From: JAWAAW01 sp964353335
Lineage (GTDB): Archaea > Nanobdellota > Nanobdellia > Woesearchaeales > ARS49
Direction: 5' to 3'
Length of the DNA stretch: 64,000 nucleotides
Assembly (NCBI GenBank): GCA_964353335.1
Contig: CAYGVI010000002.1
Coordinates: forward strand, 62,001-126,000
Shown one piece after another: positions 18,887 to 26,762 of the stretch. The position numbers and the translations under genes are program-made. Numbering within the stretch: position 1 is the stretch's first letter; each line of letters starts with the position of its first letter. The notes beneath the pieces are model-generated. The model was not told where the DNA came from, did no database searches, and worked only from the letters and a program-made list of their open reading frames with translations.

Positions 18887-20431
18887 GTGAAGGCAGTTAA
18901 CATACTTAAACCAGGTAATAACAAGAACCAGGCAGTCATCCTTTTCTTCATATCTTTTCTTATTCTTGGTTTATTTATTTTTTCGGATTATGGGCTCTCA
19001 TGGGATGAAGGTTCTCAACGGAACATCGGCATTATGAATATAGAATATGCCCTTAACAAGAGTGGCGCATTAGCAGACCATCAAGATAGATATCATGGGG
19101 GGGTTTTTGAGTCTATTTTGATATTTACTGAAAAGATTTTCCATCTGCACGACTCTAAATCTATCTATCTTGGAAGACATTTGCTCACTTTTCTAACATT
19201 TTATTTAGGTGTATTTTTCTTCTATTTGTTGTGCAAGCATTGTTTTAAGAGTTGGAAAATAGGAATACTTGGCAGTTTATTTCTAATTTTGAGTCCAAGA
19301 ATATTTGCCGATTCATTCTTTAATAGTAAGGATATTCCCTTTATGTCTGTTTTTATAATAAGTGTTTATGTGCTGGTTAAATATCTAGAAAGCAAAACTG
19401 GGTTATGGATTTTTTTCCACTCACTAATAAGCGCAATACTTTTTGATATTCGCGTATTAGGCATACTGGTGCCTTTCTTCACTTTACTTTTCACAATTAC
19501 GGATTCATACCGCGCTCATAAAATGAAAAAGAACATCTCAAGTTTGGTATTTTACTTCCTTTTGCTTGCGGTGTTTATAGTGTTATTCTGGCCAGTTTTG
19601 TGGAAGAACCCATTACAAAATTTTTTGCAAGCTTTTATTCAGATGAGTCATTATCCTTGGAATGGAACAGTGTTATTCTTGGGTGAATACATCTCTGCAG
19701 GATCACTTCCTTGGGGGTATGTGCCTGTTTGGATAAGCATAACTACTCCAATACTGTACCTTTTTGGTTTTGTTTTTGGTTTTTTCATCTTTTCAATTGA
19801 AATTTTTAATGCCACCTATGAAAAAAAGCGACAAGCACTTATCTTTTTACTGTGGTTTTTCCTGCCAATAATTATCGTTATCTTGCTGCATTCTATTTTA
19901 CTGGATGGGTGGCGGCATTTATTCTTTATTTATCCTGCATTCTTAGTAATTTCCTTGAAGGGATTTACTGAAATTTGGACTCACATTATTTTATTAAAGA
20001 AAACAAAAGTGCGTTCCATTTTATTAGCACTTTTTGTATTAATTATTACTTTAAGCTTACTTTCAACAGCCTGTTTTATGGTAATAAACCATCCGCATCA
20101 AAATGTTTATTTTAACTTTTTAGTAGGAAAAAATGCAAGAAACAACTTTGAATTAGATTATTGGGGGATATCTTATCGGCAGGCATTAGAATATATTCTA
20201 GAAAAACATCCAAAAGGCGTAATTAATTTTACCGCAACAAATTGGCCTGGCGAGTTTAATTTACAGATTCTTGATTCTACAGAACGGAGCCGGTTGAGGT
20301 ATTCATCTGAAGCCGACGCTACTTATTTCTTGACTAATTTTAGGTGGCACAAAGAAGATTATCCTTATACAGAGGTGTATAACATTACTGCTTACGGGTC
20401 AAAAATAATGTCTGTGTACAAATTAAAATAG
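18887..20431 (+). CDS. Polytopic GT-C-like glycosyltransferase
   Basis: 514 residues with about twelve membrane helices. The first loop DYGLSWDEGSQRNIG holds the acidic pair; RIFADSFFNSKDIPFM follows, and the C-terminal outer domain has YWGISYRQALEYILEKHPKG. This is the layout of GT39/GT83-type enzymes. The start is GTG 18887, about 26 bp after TTTATATA, so leaderless. The gene is clearly A+T-rich with many TTT/TTA codons, unlike the core genes, which suggests transfer. Donor and acceptor are unknown. Confidence 0.7.
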   Translation: MKAVNILKPGNNKNQAVILFFISFLILGLFIFSDYGLSWDEGSQRNIGIMNIEYALNKSGALADHQDRYHGGVFESILIFTEKIFHLHDSKSIYLGRHLLTFLTFYLGVFFFYLLCKHCFKSWKIGILGSLFLILSPRIFADSFFNSKDIPFMSVFIISVYVLVKYLESKTGLWIFFHSLISAILFDIRVLGILVPFFTLLFTITDSYRAHKMKKNISSLVFYFLLLAVFIVLFWPVLWKNPLQNFLQAFIQMSHYPWNGTVLFLGEYISAGSLPWGYVPVWISITTPILYLFGFVFGFFIFSIEIFNATYEKKRQALIFLLWFFLPIIIVILLHSILLDGWRHLFFIYPAFLVISLKGFTEIWTHIILLKKTKVRSILLALFVLIITLSLLSTACFMVINHPHQNVYFNFLVGKNARNNFELDYWGISYRQALEYILEKHPKGVINFTATNWPGEFNLQILDSTERSRLRYSSEADATYFLTNFRWHKEDYPYTEVYNITAYGSKIMSVYKLK

Positions 20432-20445
20432 TAATTAAATGTGAC

Positions 20446-21051
20446 TTATTTCTTTTTCATTAACAAAACATACATTTTGAAGGGACCTATTTTAACAGCG
20501 GCATTTTCAATCACAGTAATTTTTGGCCTAAAAAGTTCAATGACGTCTCGAGGTAGACGTTGATAATTTCCACGATCAACCATGACCAGCAACTTACCAA
20601 CTATTGATTTTTGCTGTTTAACTGGAAACATATCTACAAACAGTATCGAGCCACCAGGTTTAAGCAATCTTAGAATTTCACTCGAAAATTTTGATAGACC
20701 TTCTGGTGGAACGTGATGTACAACATGAAAACACATCAAATAATCAAAATAATTTGATTGCAACAGAGTGCTGAATCTTTTATTAAATGTGGCAAATCGA
20801 TTATTTCCGCCTTTACTTTTAGCATAACAAATATGTTTGCCAGGGATATCAACACCAACGTATTCATGCGCGCGTACAAAATTAGCGAATAAACCAGTGC
20901 CGCAGCCAAAATCAATAACGCGAGCATTTGAAGGTATACGAGCGCGAATAATCTTCTGTTCAGTCTTAAATCCATTATGAATAAAATTGCGCCAAGTATT
21001 AAAAATCCAGGGAACATCAAAAATTAAATCCTTTAAGCGTCTAATCATCAT
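20446..21051 (-). CDS. Class I SAM-dependent methyltransferase
   Basis: 201 residues. Motif I is VIDFGCGTGLFANFV, then VGVDIPGKHI, DYLMCFHVVHHVPPEGL and LRLLKPGGSILFVDMF. This is the Methyltransf_11 layout for small molecules or lipids. It is convergent with the GT-C gene and lies at the end of the surface-glycan region, just before two tRNA genes. The substrate cannot be named; quinone, lipid and sugar are all possible. Confidence 0.8.
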   Translation of the reverse strand: MMIRRLKDLIFDVPWIFNTWRNFIHNGFKTEQKIIRARIPSNARVIDFGCGTGLFANFVRAHEYVGVDIPGKHICYAKSKGGNNRFATFNKRFSTLLQSNYFDYLMCFHVVHHVPPEGLSKFSSEILRLLKPGGSILFVDMFPVKQQKSIVGKLLVMVDRGNYQRLPRDVIELFRPKITVIENAAVKIGPFKMYVLLMKKK

Positions 21052-21071
21052 CAGTTATTATTCCTATTCAA

Positions 21072-21173
21072 TGGGGCTACCCGGATTCGAACCGGGATCG
21101 CTTGGTTTTTTTAACGGCTCTTGCGGGCGCGTTGCCCAAACCAAGCAGTCTAGCCAGGTTAACATATAGCCCC
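21072..21173 (-). tRNA. tRNA-Pro (UGG) with one intron
   Basis: On the minus strand the acceptor GGGGCTA pairs with TAGCCCC, discriminator A, no encoded CCA. The anticodon stem is CTTGG/CCAAG, with loop TT-TGG-G on the 5' side, giving UGG. A 28-nt intron (21107-21134) follows the base after the anticodon, the standard 37/38 site. Its ends pair as AACG/CGTT next to A and T runs, a relaxed bulge-helix-bulge. Spliced length is 74 nt. A TATA-like ACTTTAAAAAC lies upstream. Confidence 0.9.
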
Positions 21174-21211
21174 GATAAACTGTTATTTTTGGCTTTTGTT
21201 TTTAAAGTATA

Positions 21212-21285
21212 CGGGCCCGCTGGGATTTGAACCCAAGTCTCGGGGTCCGAAGCCCCGAATTCTATCCAAGCTAAACTACAGGCCC
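21212..21285 (-). tRNA. tRNA-Arg (UCG)
   Basis: Acceptor GGGCCTG pairs with CGGGCCC, discriminator G, no encoded CCA. Anticodon stem CGGGG/CCCCG with loop CTTCGGA gives anticodon TCG. The T arm holds GGTTCAAATCC. No intron. GTTTAAATAC is centred about 26 bp upstream of the first base, a good archaeal promoter. ArgS is encoded nearby at 22607-24295. Confidence 0.95.
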
Positions 21286-21407
21286 AGAAGTAATCATTAG
21301 AAGGGGGTATTTAAACTTTGGTCAAGGAAAAAGAAACTTCCTCTTATCGTTGGTCTCTGCGACTGTAAGGAGCCGTTATTTGTCGTAGTTATTCAATGCA
21401 GTGCATA

Positions 21408-21707
21408 TCACAGTGGTGTTGGCGGTAGTCCAGTCTTCCCAAGCGTTATCTCAATTGTACTCACGCGTACAGTCTTTCCTTCTGTGTTCTTGAACTCTTC
21501 AGAATCAACCTTAATGTCCTTTATTGCAACTCCGTTCTGCAAGAACCTCTTGGCAGAAACCTCGGCAATATCAACAGCTCTAGAAATGAACTTGCCTCGT
21601 GCCTTAATCACAACTTCAGGAGCCCCCTTTGTTGTGAACTGCATCACTACGCCTGTAACGTAGTTCATAAACGGCTTATTTCCGACATATATGGAGTTTT
21701 CCTCCAT
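21408..21707 (-). CDS. albA: DNA/RNA-binding protein Alba
   Basis: 99 residues of the Alba fold: NSIYVGNKPFMNYVTGV, EVVIKARGKFISRAVDIAEV (the binding helix with RGKxISRAVD), and FKNTEGKTVRVSTIEITLGK. Alba dimers coat archaeal DNA and also bind RNA. The gene is 26 bp downstream of the eS17 gene on the same strand, with a GGGGGT site before the ATG, so the two form an operon. Confidence 0.95.
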   Translation of the reverse strand: MEENSIYVGNKPFMNYVTGVVMQFTTKGAPEVVIKARGKFISRAVDIAEVSAKRFLQNGVAIKDIKVDSEEFKNTEGKTVRVSTIEITLGKTGLPPTPL

Positions 21708-21733
21708 CGCTGCACCCCCAGTAGGAAGTTTTC

Positions 21734-21925
21734 TCAGTCTTCCTTGCGCTGCATTATCCTTGTAACATACCCTGCGACTGTGTTCCTTATCTTCTTGCCC
21801 GGCTCTGTGAGCAGCTGCTGAACTATCTTCTTGTTCGCTTCGAAGTCAGCTGACAAAAGCGCCTTGTGCTGCTTAACCAGGTTAAGCGTAAGCCTCTTTA
21901 TCATCTGTGTTTTTATTCGTCCCAT
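21734..21925 (-). CDS. rps17e: Small-subunit ribosomal protein eS17
   Basis: 63 residues: MGRIKTQMIKRLTLNLVKQH, then DFEANKKIVQQLL and KKIRNTVAGYVTRIM. This is the full archaeal length of eS17 (S17e), a 30S component. It is followed by alba in the same direction. The ATG has a GGGG-containing site a few bases upstream. Confidence 0.95.
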   Translation of the reverse strand: MGRIKTQMIKRLTLNLVKQHKALLSADFEANKKIVQQLLTEPGKKIRNTVAGYVTRIMQRKED

Positions 21926-21993
21926 AAGTCATTACTCCCCTTATAGTGAAGACTCCTAGTCATCACTCTATAAAAGCTTTTCGTTTATAAGCA

Positions 21994-22605
21994 TTATAAG
22001 AGCTCAGAAAGCACTTTGGCGCCTATAACAGCACCTTCTTCCTTAAAGCCTGTTATATCGCCTGCAATGAAGTTTTTCAAGAGCCTAATGCGCCGCAGAA
22101 AATAAAGCAGCTCCCTTACACTCATTCCGCCAGGCTCTGGCTTATCACACTGCACAAATGCAGGGTCAAGCACAGAGGCGTCGATTGAAACATAAAGCAC
22201 AGGAAAGTCCTTTGCCGCGCCCATTACAGCGTCGCACATCTCATTTGCCCCTTCCTGCGCCATCTCGTGCATTGGATACTGCCTGATATTCCGTGTCTTC
22301 ATAACTGCGTGATTCTCCCTGCTCCACGCGCGAGTGCCGACAAACAGCATCCTCTCTGCAGGCATTCCCTTGTGAGGCTTTGGCTCTGCAGTGAAAACAA
22401 TGATTCCGGCTCCGGGATGATTGTCATTAAAAGTTGAAAAAGTCGCTTCTGTAGTCGAAGAATTACCGCCTATCATGACAAAATTCTCTTTCAAATCGTC
22501 AACAAGCTCAACAATAGGAGCCCTTCCGTGCTCATTTATCTGCCTTTTCTTAAGCTCAGAAAGAATAGCATCAGAGACAGCTCCGGAAACAGGGATTATT
22601 TTCAT
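21994..22605 (-). CDS. Degenerate arginase/agmatinase-family protein
   Basis: 203 residues, shorter than the usual 280-300. The ureohydrolase fold is recognisable: FVMIGGNSSTTEATFS aligns with GGDHS, IIVFTAEPKPH with the DAHxD strand, and YVSIDASVLDPAFVQC with SxDxDxxDPA. Nearly all Mn ligands are changed: His to Ser, DAHxD to TAExK, and the second Asp of DxD to Ser. Only the first Asp of SID remains. Hydrolysis is therefore unlikely and a binding or structural role is more probable. It starts 1 bp after the argS stop and is probably cotranscribed with argS. Confidence 0.75.
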   Translation of the reverse strand: MKIIPVSGAVSDAILSELKKRQINEHGRAPIVELVDDLKENFVMIGGNSSTTEATFSTFNDNHPGAGIIVFTAEPKPHKGMPAERMLFVGTRAWSRENHAVMKTRNIRQYPMHEMAQEGANEMCDAVMGAAKDFPVLYVSIDASVLDPAFVQCDKPEPGGMSVRELLYFLRRIRLLKNFIAGDITGFKEEGAVIGAKVLSELL

Positions 22606-22606
22606 T

Positions 22607-24295
22607 TTACATTTCTTCTGGAACGCTTATTCCAAGCAATGACAGCCCGTTTCTTAGGACAGTACGCGCGCAGTCAATAAGCAACAGCCTTGCCTTTTGC
22701 TTTTCAGCGTCAGTTTCCTGCATGCACGGACAGGAGTGGTAAAACTCGTTAAATGCACGACCAACAACAATAAGATGCTGTGCGAGTATGTGAGGCTTGT
22801 ACTGCCTTAATGCAGCTGAAACAGCAGCAGGATACTCTGAAAGCGCTGTAACCAGTTTAACTTCAGCTGCCTCTTTCAAAGCATCAAACTTCACTTTTGT
22901 GGTCACAGAAAGCTTTTTCTCTTTTGCCTTTCTGATTATCGAGCTAGCGCGCGCATAAGTGTACTGCAGATAAGGTCCTGTGTCTCCTTCAAAGTCTAAG
23001 AACCTGTTGACATCAAACACAATGTCCTTGTTCCTGTCATTCATCATGTCGCCGAAGAATAATGCTCCGACAGCAACCATTCGCGCAACTTCCTCCTTAT
23101 TTTTCAGCTTAGGATTTTTCTCATTGATTGTCTTCAGTGCAAGGTCAATTGTCTCCTTCAAAACATCCTCCATAAAGATGCTCTTGCCCTTTCTGGTCGC
23201 CATCTTTCCGCCTTCAGGAGACAAATAAAACCCGAAATCAACGTGCGCAAACATTTCTTTCTTGTAGCCCAATAACTCCATCACGGCAAACAACTGCTGG
23301 AAGTGCAGGCACTGCTCGCGTCCGACGACATAAATCACATTTGATGCCTTGTAAGTGTCAAGCCTGTAAAGCAGGGCAGCCAGGTCGCGCGCAGCATAAG
23401 TTGTTGCGCCGTCATTCTTTCGCAGCATAAACGGAATTTCAAAGCATTTCAATGGCACAACAAGCGCTCCTTCGCTCATTTTGGCGATTTTTTTCTTCTC
23501 GCAAAGGGCAATTGCGTCATCTGTGTGCTTTGCAATGTGCGCTTCGCCGTCAAAGGAGTCAAACGAAACTCCAAGAGTGTCATAAATTTTCTTAAAGTCA
23601 TCAAGTGATTCCTGCCTGAATTTTGCCCATAGTTTTGTCGCCTCAGAATTGCCGTCTTCAAGCTTCTTGAACCAGGCTTTTGCTTCTTCATCGAGCTTGG
23701 GATTGTCCTTTGCTTCCTTGTGGAATTTAACATACAACTCGAGCAAATGCTTTATCGGGCATTTTGCCATTTTTTTCTTGTCGCCCCAGTTCAGATAAGC
23801 GTAAATCAGGGCGCCAAACTGCGTTCCCCAGTCGCCAAGGTAATTGATGCGCACAACCTTGTATCCCTGCGACTCAGAAAGTTTGCAGATTGAGTTTCCT
23901 ACAACGGTGCTGCGAAGGTGGCCGAAGTGAAACAATTTCCCAATATTAGGCGATGAAAAGTCAATTGCAACAGTTTTTCCTTTTCCTTCTGTTGAAGTTC
24001 CGTACTTTTCCTTCTGATACTCAATATCCAGCAGTATTTTCTCAGAAAGCACATTTTTCTTCAAAAAGAAGTTGAGATAAGGGCCATTGCATTCTATTTT
24101 CTCGACAAATGCAGGCTTTTTCAGCTTCAATGCAAGTTCTTTTGCAATCAATGGCGGAGCTTTTTTCATCTGCTTCGCAAGTGCAAAGCACGGAACTGCA
24201 AAGTCTCCCATTTCAGGCGATGGCGGAACCTCGAGCGGAATATCCACTTTCAGCTCTTTCTTTACAAACGCCTGCAAATCCTCCTGAAAAGACAT
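22607..24295 (-). CDS. argS: Arginyl-tRNA synthetase
   Basis: 562 residues from ATG 24295 (MSFQEDLQAFVKKEL). The N-terminal Add-1 domain is followed by DFSSPNIGKLFHFGHLRSTV (HIGH-like), YLGDWGTQFGALI, DGATTYAARDLAALLYRLD, YVVGREQCLHFQQLF, KMATRKGKSIFMED (KMSK-region variant) and a DALR anticodon domain. It charges tRNA-Arg with ATP. The start is leaderless from the palindromic box GTTTATAAAC at 24317-24326, which also faces the gene at 24349. An upstream in-frame extension is rejected because it would include the promoter. Confidence 0.95.
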   Translation of the reverse strand: MSFQEDLQAFVKKELKVDIPLEVPPSPEMGDFAVPCFALAKQMKKAPPLIAKELALKLKKPAFVEKIECNGPYLNFFLKKNVLSEKILLDIEYQKEKYGTSTEGKGKTVAIDFSSPNIGKLFHFGHLRSTVVGNSICKLSESQGYKVVRINYLGDWGTQFGALIYAYLNWGDKKKMAKCPIKHLLELYVKFHKEAKDNPKLDEEAKAWFKKLEDGNSEATKLWAKFRQESLDDFKKIYDTLGVSFDSFDGEAHIAKHTDDAIALCEKKKIAKMSEGALVVPLKCFEIPFMLRKNDGATTYAARDLAALLYRLDTYKASNVIYVVGREQCLHFQQLFAVMELLGYKKEMFAHVDFGFYLSPEGGKMATRKGKSIFMEDVLKETIDLALKTINEKNPKLKNKEEVARMVAVGALFFGDMMNDRNKDIVFDVNRFLDFEGDTGPYLQYTYARASSIIRKAKEKKLSVTTKVKFDALKEAAEVKLVTALSEYPAAVSAALRQYKPHILAQHLIVVGRAFNEFYHSCPCMQETDAEKQKARLLLIDCARTVLRNGLSLLGISVPEEM

Positions 24296-24316
24296 AAGCA
24301 AAACCGTGAAGGTTAG

Positions 24317-24326
24317 GTTTATAAAC
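24317..24326. promoter_or_regulatory. Palindromic TATA box for two divergent leaderless genes
   Basis: GTTTATAAAC is its own reverse complement. Its centre (24321.5) is 26.5 bp from the A of the argS ATG on the minus strand and 27.5 bp from the A of ATG 24349 on the plus strand. Archaeal TATA boxes sit about 26 bp before the transcription start, so both genes would be leaderless from one element. Confidence 0.7.
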
Positions 24327-24348
24327 TTTGCCACACAACAATAGACCA

Positions 24349-24672
24349 ATGGTATTGCCAACAATTATCGGGCTGGTATTATTCATTCTTTTAATCGTCA
24401 TCCTTGGCTATGTTTTTGCCGCAACAGTGCTTGACATTGCAATAAACGGCGTAATCCTTTACCTGATTGCAATTAGAATCTGGGTTGAAGTGAGGAAAGG
24501 CGCGTTAAAGGCATACACAATCTCAGGGTTTATCGCGCTAATTGTGTTTTTCATCAAGGCAGAAATATTCTCTTACCTGTGGCCAATAACCAATTTTGTC
24601 ATTGTGTGGTTTGTCCTCGCCCAGGTCGCGAAAGTTTTGTTGAAGCTAACAAGAAGGACAAAGAGAAGATAA
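24349..24672 (+). CDS. Small polytopic membrane protein
   Basis: 107 residues from ATG 24349. Three or four hydrophobic segments (LPTIIGLVLFILLIVILGYV, ATVLDIAINGVILYLIAI, GFIALIVFFIKAEIF, FVIVWFVLAQVAKVLL) and a basic tail TRRTKRR, so the C-terminus is inside. No family recognised. It is read divergently from argS from the same palindromic TATA box and ends exactly where the opposite-strand gene ends. Confidence 0.6.
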   Translation: MVLPTIIGLVLFILLIVILGYVFAATVLDIAINGVILYLIAIRIWVEVRKGALKAYTISGFIALIVFFIKAEIFSYLWPITNFVIVWFVLAQVAKVLLKLTRRTKRR

Positions 24673-24993
24673 CTATTTTCCCAGTTCCTGTTCAATTCTT
24701 TTCAGGACAGCATCAACCAGAAAGAAAACATTCTTGTCTGCGTGCACTGCAGTGATTTTGTTTCCCTTGCAGAGCACAGAGCCTGTAAGCGAGAAATTGT
24801 CTGCGTCGCGGGCAATGCCCAGCTCCATTTTCTCGCTGCCATAAGTGTCAGAAAAGCGCCTTGCATAATTTCCGATAATCTTCTTCAGCACTATCATTGT
24901 GCCTCCGTCAAGCTCGCGGAAGCCTGATAATTCGATGTTGCCCCCTAAGACTTGTACTTCAGAATTTGATGTCGGCTGTGGGGTGTCGTCCAT
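24673..24993 (-). CDS. Possible ribosome-hibernation (HPF/RaiA-like) protein
   Basis: 106 residues. After a polar N-terminus, the order helix, strand, strand, strand, helix (VLKKIIGNYARRFSD, KMELGIARDA, FSLTGSVLCKGNKITAV, HADKNVFFLVDAVLKRIEQEL) resembles HPF/RaiA ribosome-binding proteins. There the last part reads as an acidic turn then an amphipathic helix ending in a q-l-k tail. The match is weak and by pattern only. The gene has a leader with two hairpins (25004-25053) and a promoter near 25078-25084. The end abuts the neighbour's stop. Confidence 0.45.
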   Translation of the reverse strand: MDDTPQPTSNSEVQVLGGNIELSGFRELDGGTMIVLKKIIGNYARRFSDTYGSEKMELGIARDADNFSLTGSVLCKGNKITAVHADKNVFFLVDAVLKRIEQELGK

Positions 24994-25003
24994 ATTCCCC
25001 TCG

Positions 25004-25053
25004 TTTTTGACGGGTCAAAAATGAGGCCAGCGGAATCCTTTCCGCGCTGCCTC
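25004..25053 (-). promoter_or_regulatory. Structured 5' leader with two hairpins
   Basis: The leader of the 24673-24993 gene contains TTTTTGAC-GG-GTCAAAAA (25004-25021), an exact 8-bp palindrome. Next to it is a longer stem at 25023-25053 made of GAGG/CCTC, CAGC/GCTG and GGAA/TTCC segments separated by small bulges around an AGGA-type loop. The TATA box (TTATATAC, about 25078) places both inside the transcript. This suggests control at the RNA level, or an operator on the DNA. Confidence 0.5.
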
Positions 25054-25191
25054 TCAGCTAAATTAGCCGGATTCGGTATATAAAATTATCGACGAAAACA
25101 CCAATATATTTGACTACTCAGAAGTAAGTAAGTTTCCATAAGCTTAATAAAGACCTGCCGTGTTTTTGCGTTCAGGTGGTTGGATAATGTT

Positions 25192-25266
25192 GGAAATGCA
25201 CAAAACCCGGCATAGGCAATTGTGTGCATTTCCGAGCATGCTCGAAAACCCGAGGTTTTCGACATG
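25192..25266 (+). mobile_element. Twin-hairpin palindromic element, copy A
   Basis: GGAAATGCACA (25192-25202) pairs with TGTGCATTTCC (25223-25233). Then comes the palindrome GAGCATGCTC, and TCGAAAACC (25242-25250) pairs with GGTTTTCGA (25254-25262), ending GACATG. The order and much of the sequence recur at 53462-53551: GCATTTC, GAGCATGCTC, AAAACC, GGTTTT, GACATG. The ATG of the terminal GACATG is the start codon of the zinc-ribbon gene. Loop lengths differ between copies: 20 and 3 nt here, 3 and 35 nt there. Confidence 0.7.
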
Positions 25267-25455
25267 ACAGCAGTGTGTAAGCGTTGCGGAGCACCAGTGC
25301 GAAGCTTTTCTCCAATGCGCAAGTGGTGTGTTGAATGCCGCCGTGTCATAAGCCTTGAGCAGGCGCGGACAAGAAAAATGCACAACCGCATCAGCGGACG
25401 AAAGCTCCAGATCCCAAAAACAATCCTAAGGCCTTCTTTCAAGCTTAAGTTTTGA
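25264..25455 (+). CDS. Small zinc-ribbon protein
   Basis: 63 residues from ATG 25264. VCKRCGAP and WCVECRR provide a CxxC/CxxC zinc site; the rest is strongly basic (ARTRKMHNRISGRKLQIPK), so nucleic-acid binding is likely. The start codon is donated by the twin-hairpin element and the second hairpin touches the ATG, which should affect initiation. No Shine-Dalgarno site is visible. No named family. Confidence 0.6.
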   Translation: MTAVCKRCGAPVRSFSPMRKWCVECRRVISLEQARTRKMHNRISGRKLQIPKTILRPSFKLKF

Positions 25456-25536
25456 TTAAGTTCTAAAGAACCGCAGTTCTGAGCTTGGCATTCGGTGATG
25501 CCAATGTTTTAATATCAGTGCTTCTGAATGGTCATT

Positions 25537-26370
25537 ATGCCGACAAAAGAGGACATAATCCATGATATTCTCGCAAAGAAAGAGCTTGCCGGAATAGAGC
25601 ATTCTTTTGTTGAGGCAATTCTCGACAAGGAGCTGAAAAGAAATCCAAAGCTCGAAAAGCAGCTTGACAACATCAGCACAAGAAGCGAGGCATACAAGGA
25701 ACTCATAAAGTCTGTCCGCGCAATTCTCAGAAGGAATGTTTCGCTTTTCGAAGGCGACCCAAGGCACCGCGAAGCCCTTCTCGCAGAGCTTCAGCAGTGC
25801 TCTCTCAGCAGCCAGCGCGAGGAAATAATCACGCATCTGCTCGCAACACACTCGTCGACAAACGAGCGCCTGCCTTTCTATGACAAGGTTTACACGCAAA
25901 TTTTCGCAATAACCGGAAAGCCAGATGTTGTCCTTGACATTGGCTGCGGTTTAAACCCGCTCTCATATCCTGACCGCGATGCAACATACATCGGCGTTGA
26001 TATTGACAGGAACCTTTGCACAGCAGTTGACCAGTATTTCAGCATTGCAGGAATTGAAGGCGAGTGCAGGATTGTCGACGTGAAAGGCATGGAGCAGATA
26101 AAAAAACTGCCAAAATCAGATGTCGCATTTGTTTTCAAGCTTCTGGAGCTTTTGGAAAAAGGCGAGGGGCATAAAGTCAGCGAGCTCCTCATCAAAGCTC
26201 TTCCAGCAAAATGGGTTGTTGCCAGCTTTCCAACTTTAACCAGCAGCGAAAAGCCAATGAGGCAGCCAAGGCGCGCCTGGATTGAGCTTATGCTGAAGCG
26301 CATCGGATACAAGTATGAGACATTTACGATTCCTAATGAGATATTCTATGTCATAAGGAAATCAGTATGA
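25537..26370 (+). CDS. FmrO/Arm-like 16S rRNA methyltransferase homologue
   Basis: 277 residues from ATG 25537; ATG 25528 is the alternative. A helical N-terminal domain (about 1-105) with HSSTNERLPFYDKVY leads to VVLDIGCGLNPLSYP, YIGVDIDRNLCTAVDQYF, and FKLLELLEKGEGHKV. It ends YETFTIPNEIFYVIRK. This is the layout of the FmrO/ArmA/Rmt family, which methylates the 16S rRNA decoding site and in bacteria gives aminoglycoside resistance. In an archaeon a housekeeping rRNA-modifying role is more likely. A diverged copy of its last codons lies at 26763-26843. Confidence 0.75.
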   Translation: MPTKEDIIHDILAKKELAGIEHSFVEAILDKELKRNPKLEKQLDNISTRSEAYKELIKSVRAILRRNVSLFEGDPRHREALLAELQQCSLSSQREEIITHLLATHSSTNERLPFYDKVYTQIFAITGKPDVVLDIGCGLNPLSYPDRDATYIGVDIDRNLCTAVDQYFSIAGIEGECRIVDVKGMEQIKKLPKSDVAFVFKLLELLEKGEGHKVSELLIKALPAKWVVASFPTLTSSEKPMRQPRRAWIELMLKRIGYKYETFTIPNEIFYVIRKSV

Positions 26371-26390
26371 ACTTATGAAACAGGTTGTAT

Positions 26391-26729
26391 CTATTTCTTG
26401 ATAGAAAGCTCTTCTGCGGTGTAAAGAGATTGATGGATGCTTCCAACTTGTTCGCGGCCTATGATTGCTATGGGTGATTTTGCAAGTGCTGCGTTTAAGC
26501 ATTCCACGAAATTTTTAGCGCCGTACTTGACTTGATATTCGTCTTTGCGAACTTGACCTACGTGGACTCCAGGATTGAGGCGTATGGTGTGCGTATCACT
26601 AGATTCTAAACGGCCGATATAAGCGACATCCTTGCCTGAGTTCAGGCACCCGTCACCATCATGCGCGCGTCTAAGAATAACCACTTCAACAATTTTCCCT
26701 TCCAAATCTTTAACGTTTCCCTCAAACAC
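26391..26729 (-). CDS. Hypothetical protein inserted behind the FmrO-like gene
   Basis: 112 residues from GTG 26729. ATTTATAAAT (26751-26760) is centred about 26 bp upstream, so the start is leaderless. Beta-rich N-terminal part GNVKDLEGKIVEVVILRRA, then KYGAKNFVECLNAALAKSP. No family recognised and no signal. A longer frame to 26888 is rejected because it would run through the promoter and the ghost gene end. The gene lies between the intact methyltransferase 3' end and its ghost copy, so it was probably brought in with one of them. Confidence 0.6.
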   Translation of the reverse strand: MFEGNVKDLEGKIVEVVILRRAHDGDGCLNSGKDVAYIGRLESSDTHTIRLNPGVHVGQVRKDEYQVKYGAKNFVECLNAALAKSPIAIIGREQVGSIHQSLYTAEELSIKK

Positions 26730-26762
26730 ATATGCCCCTAAACCGCAGGTATTTATAAATCT

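Noticed and set aside
24296..24364. N-terminal extension of argS
   Set aside because: It reads through the palindromic TATA box; MSFQEDL at 24295 matches the usual start.
25086..25442. Minus-strand frame of 118 codons
   Set aside because: It is opposite the twin-hairpin element and zinc-ribbon gene, has no ribosome site and no family features.
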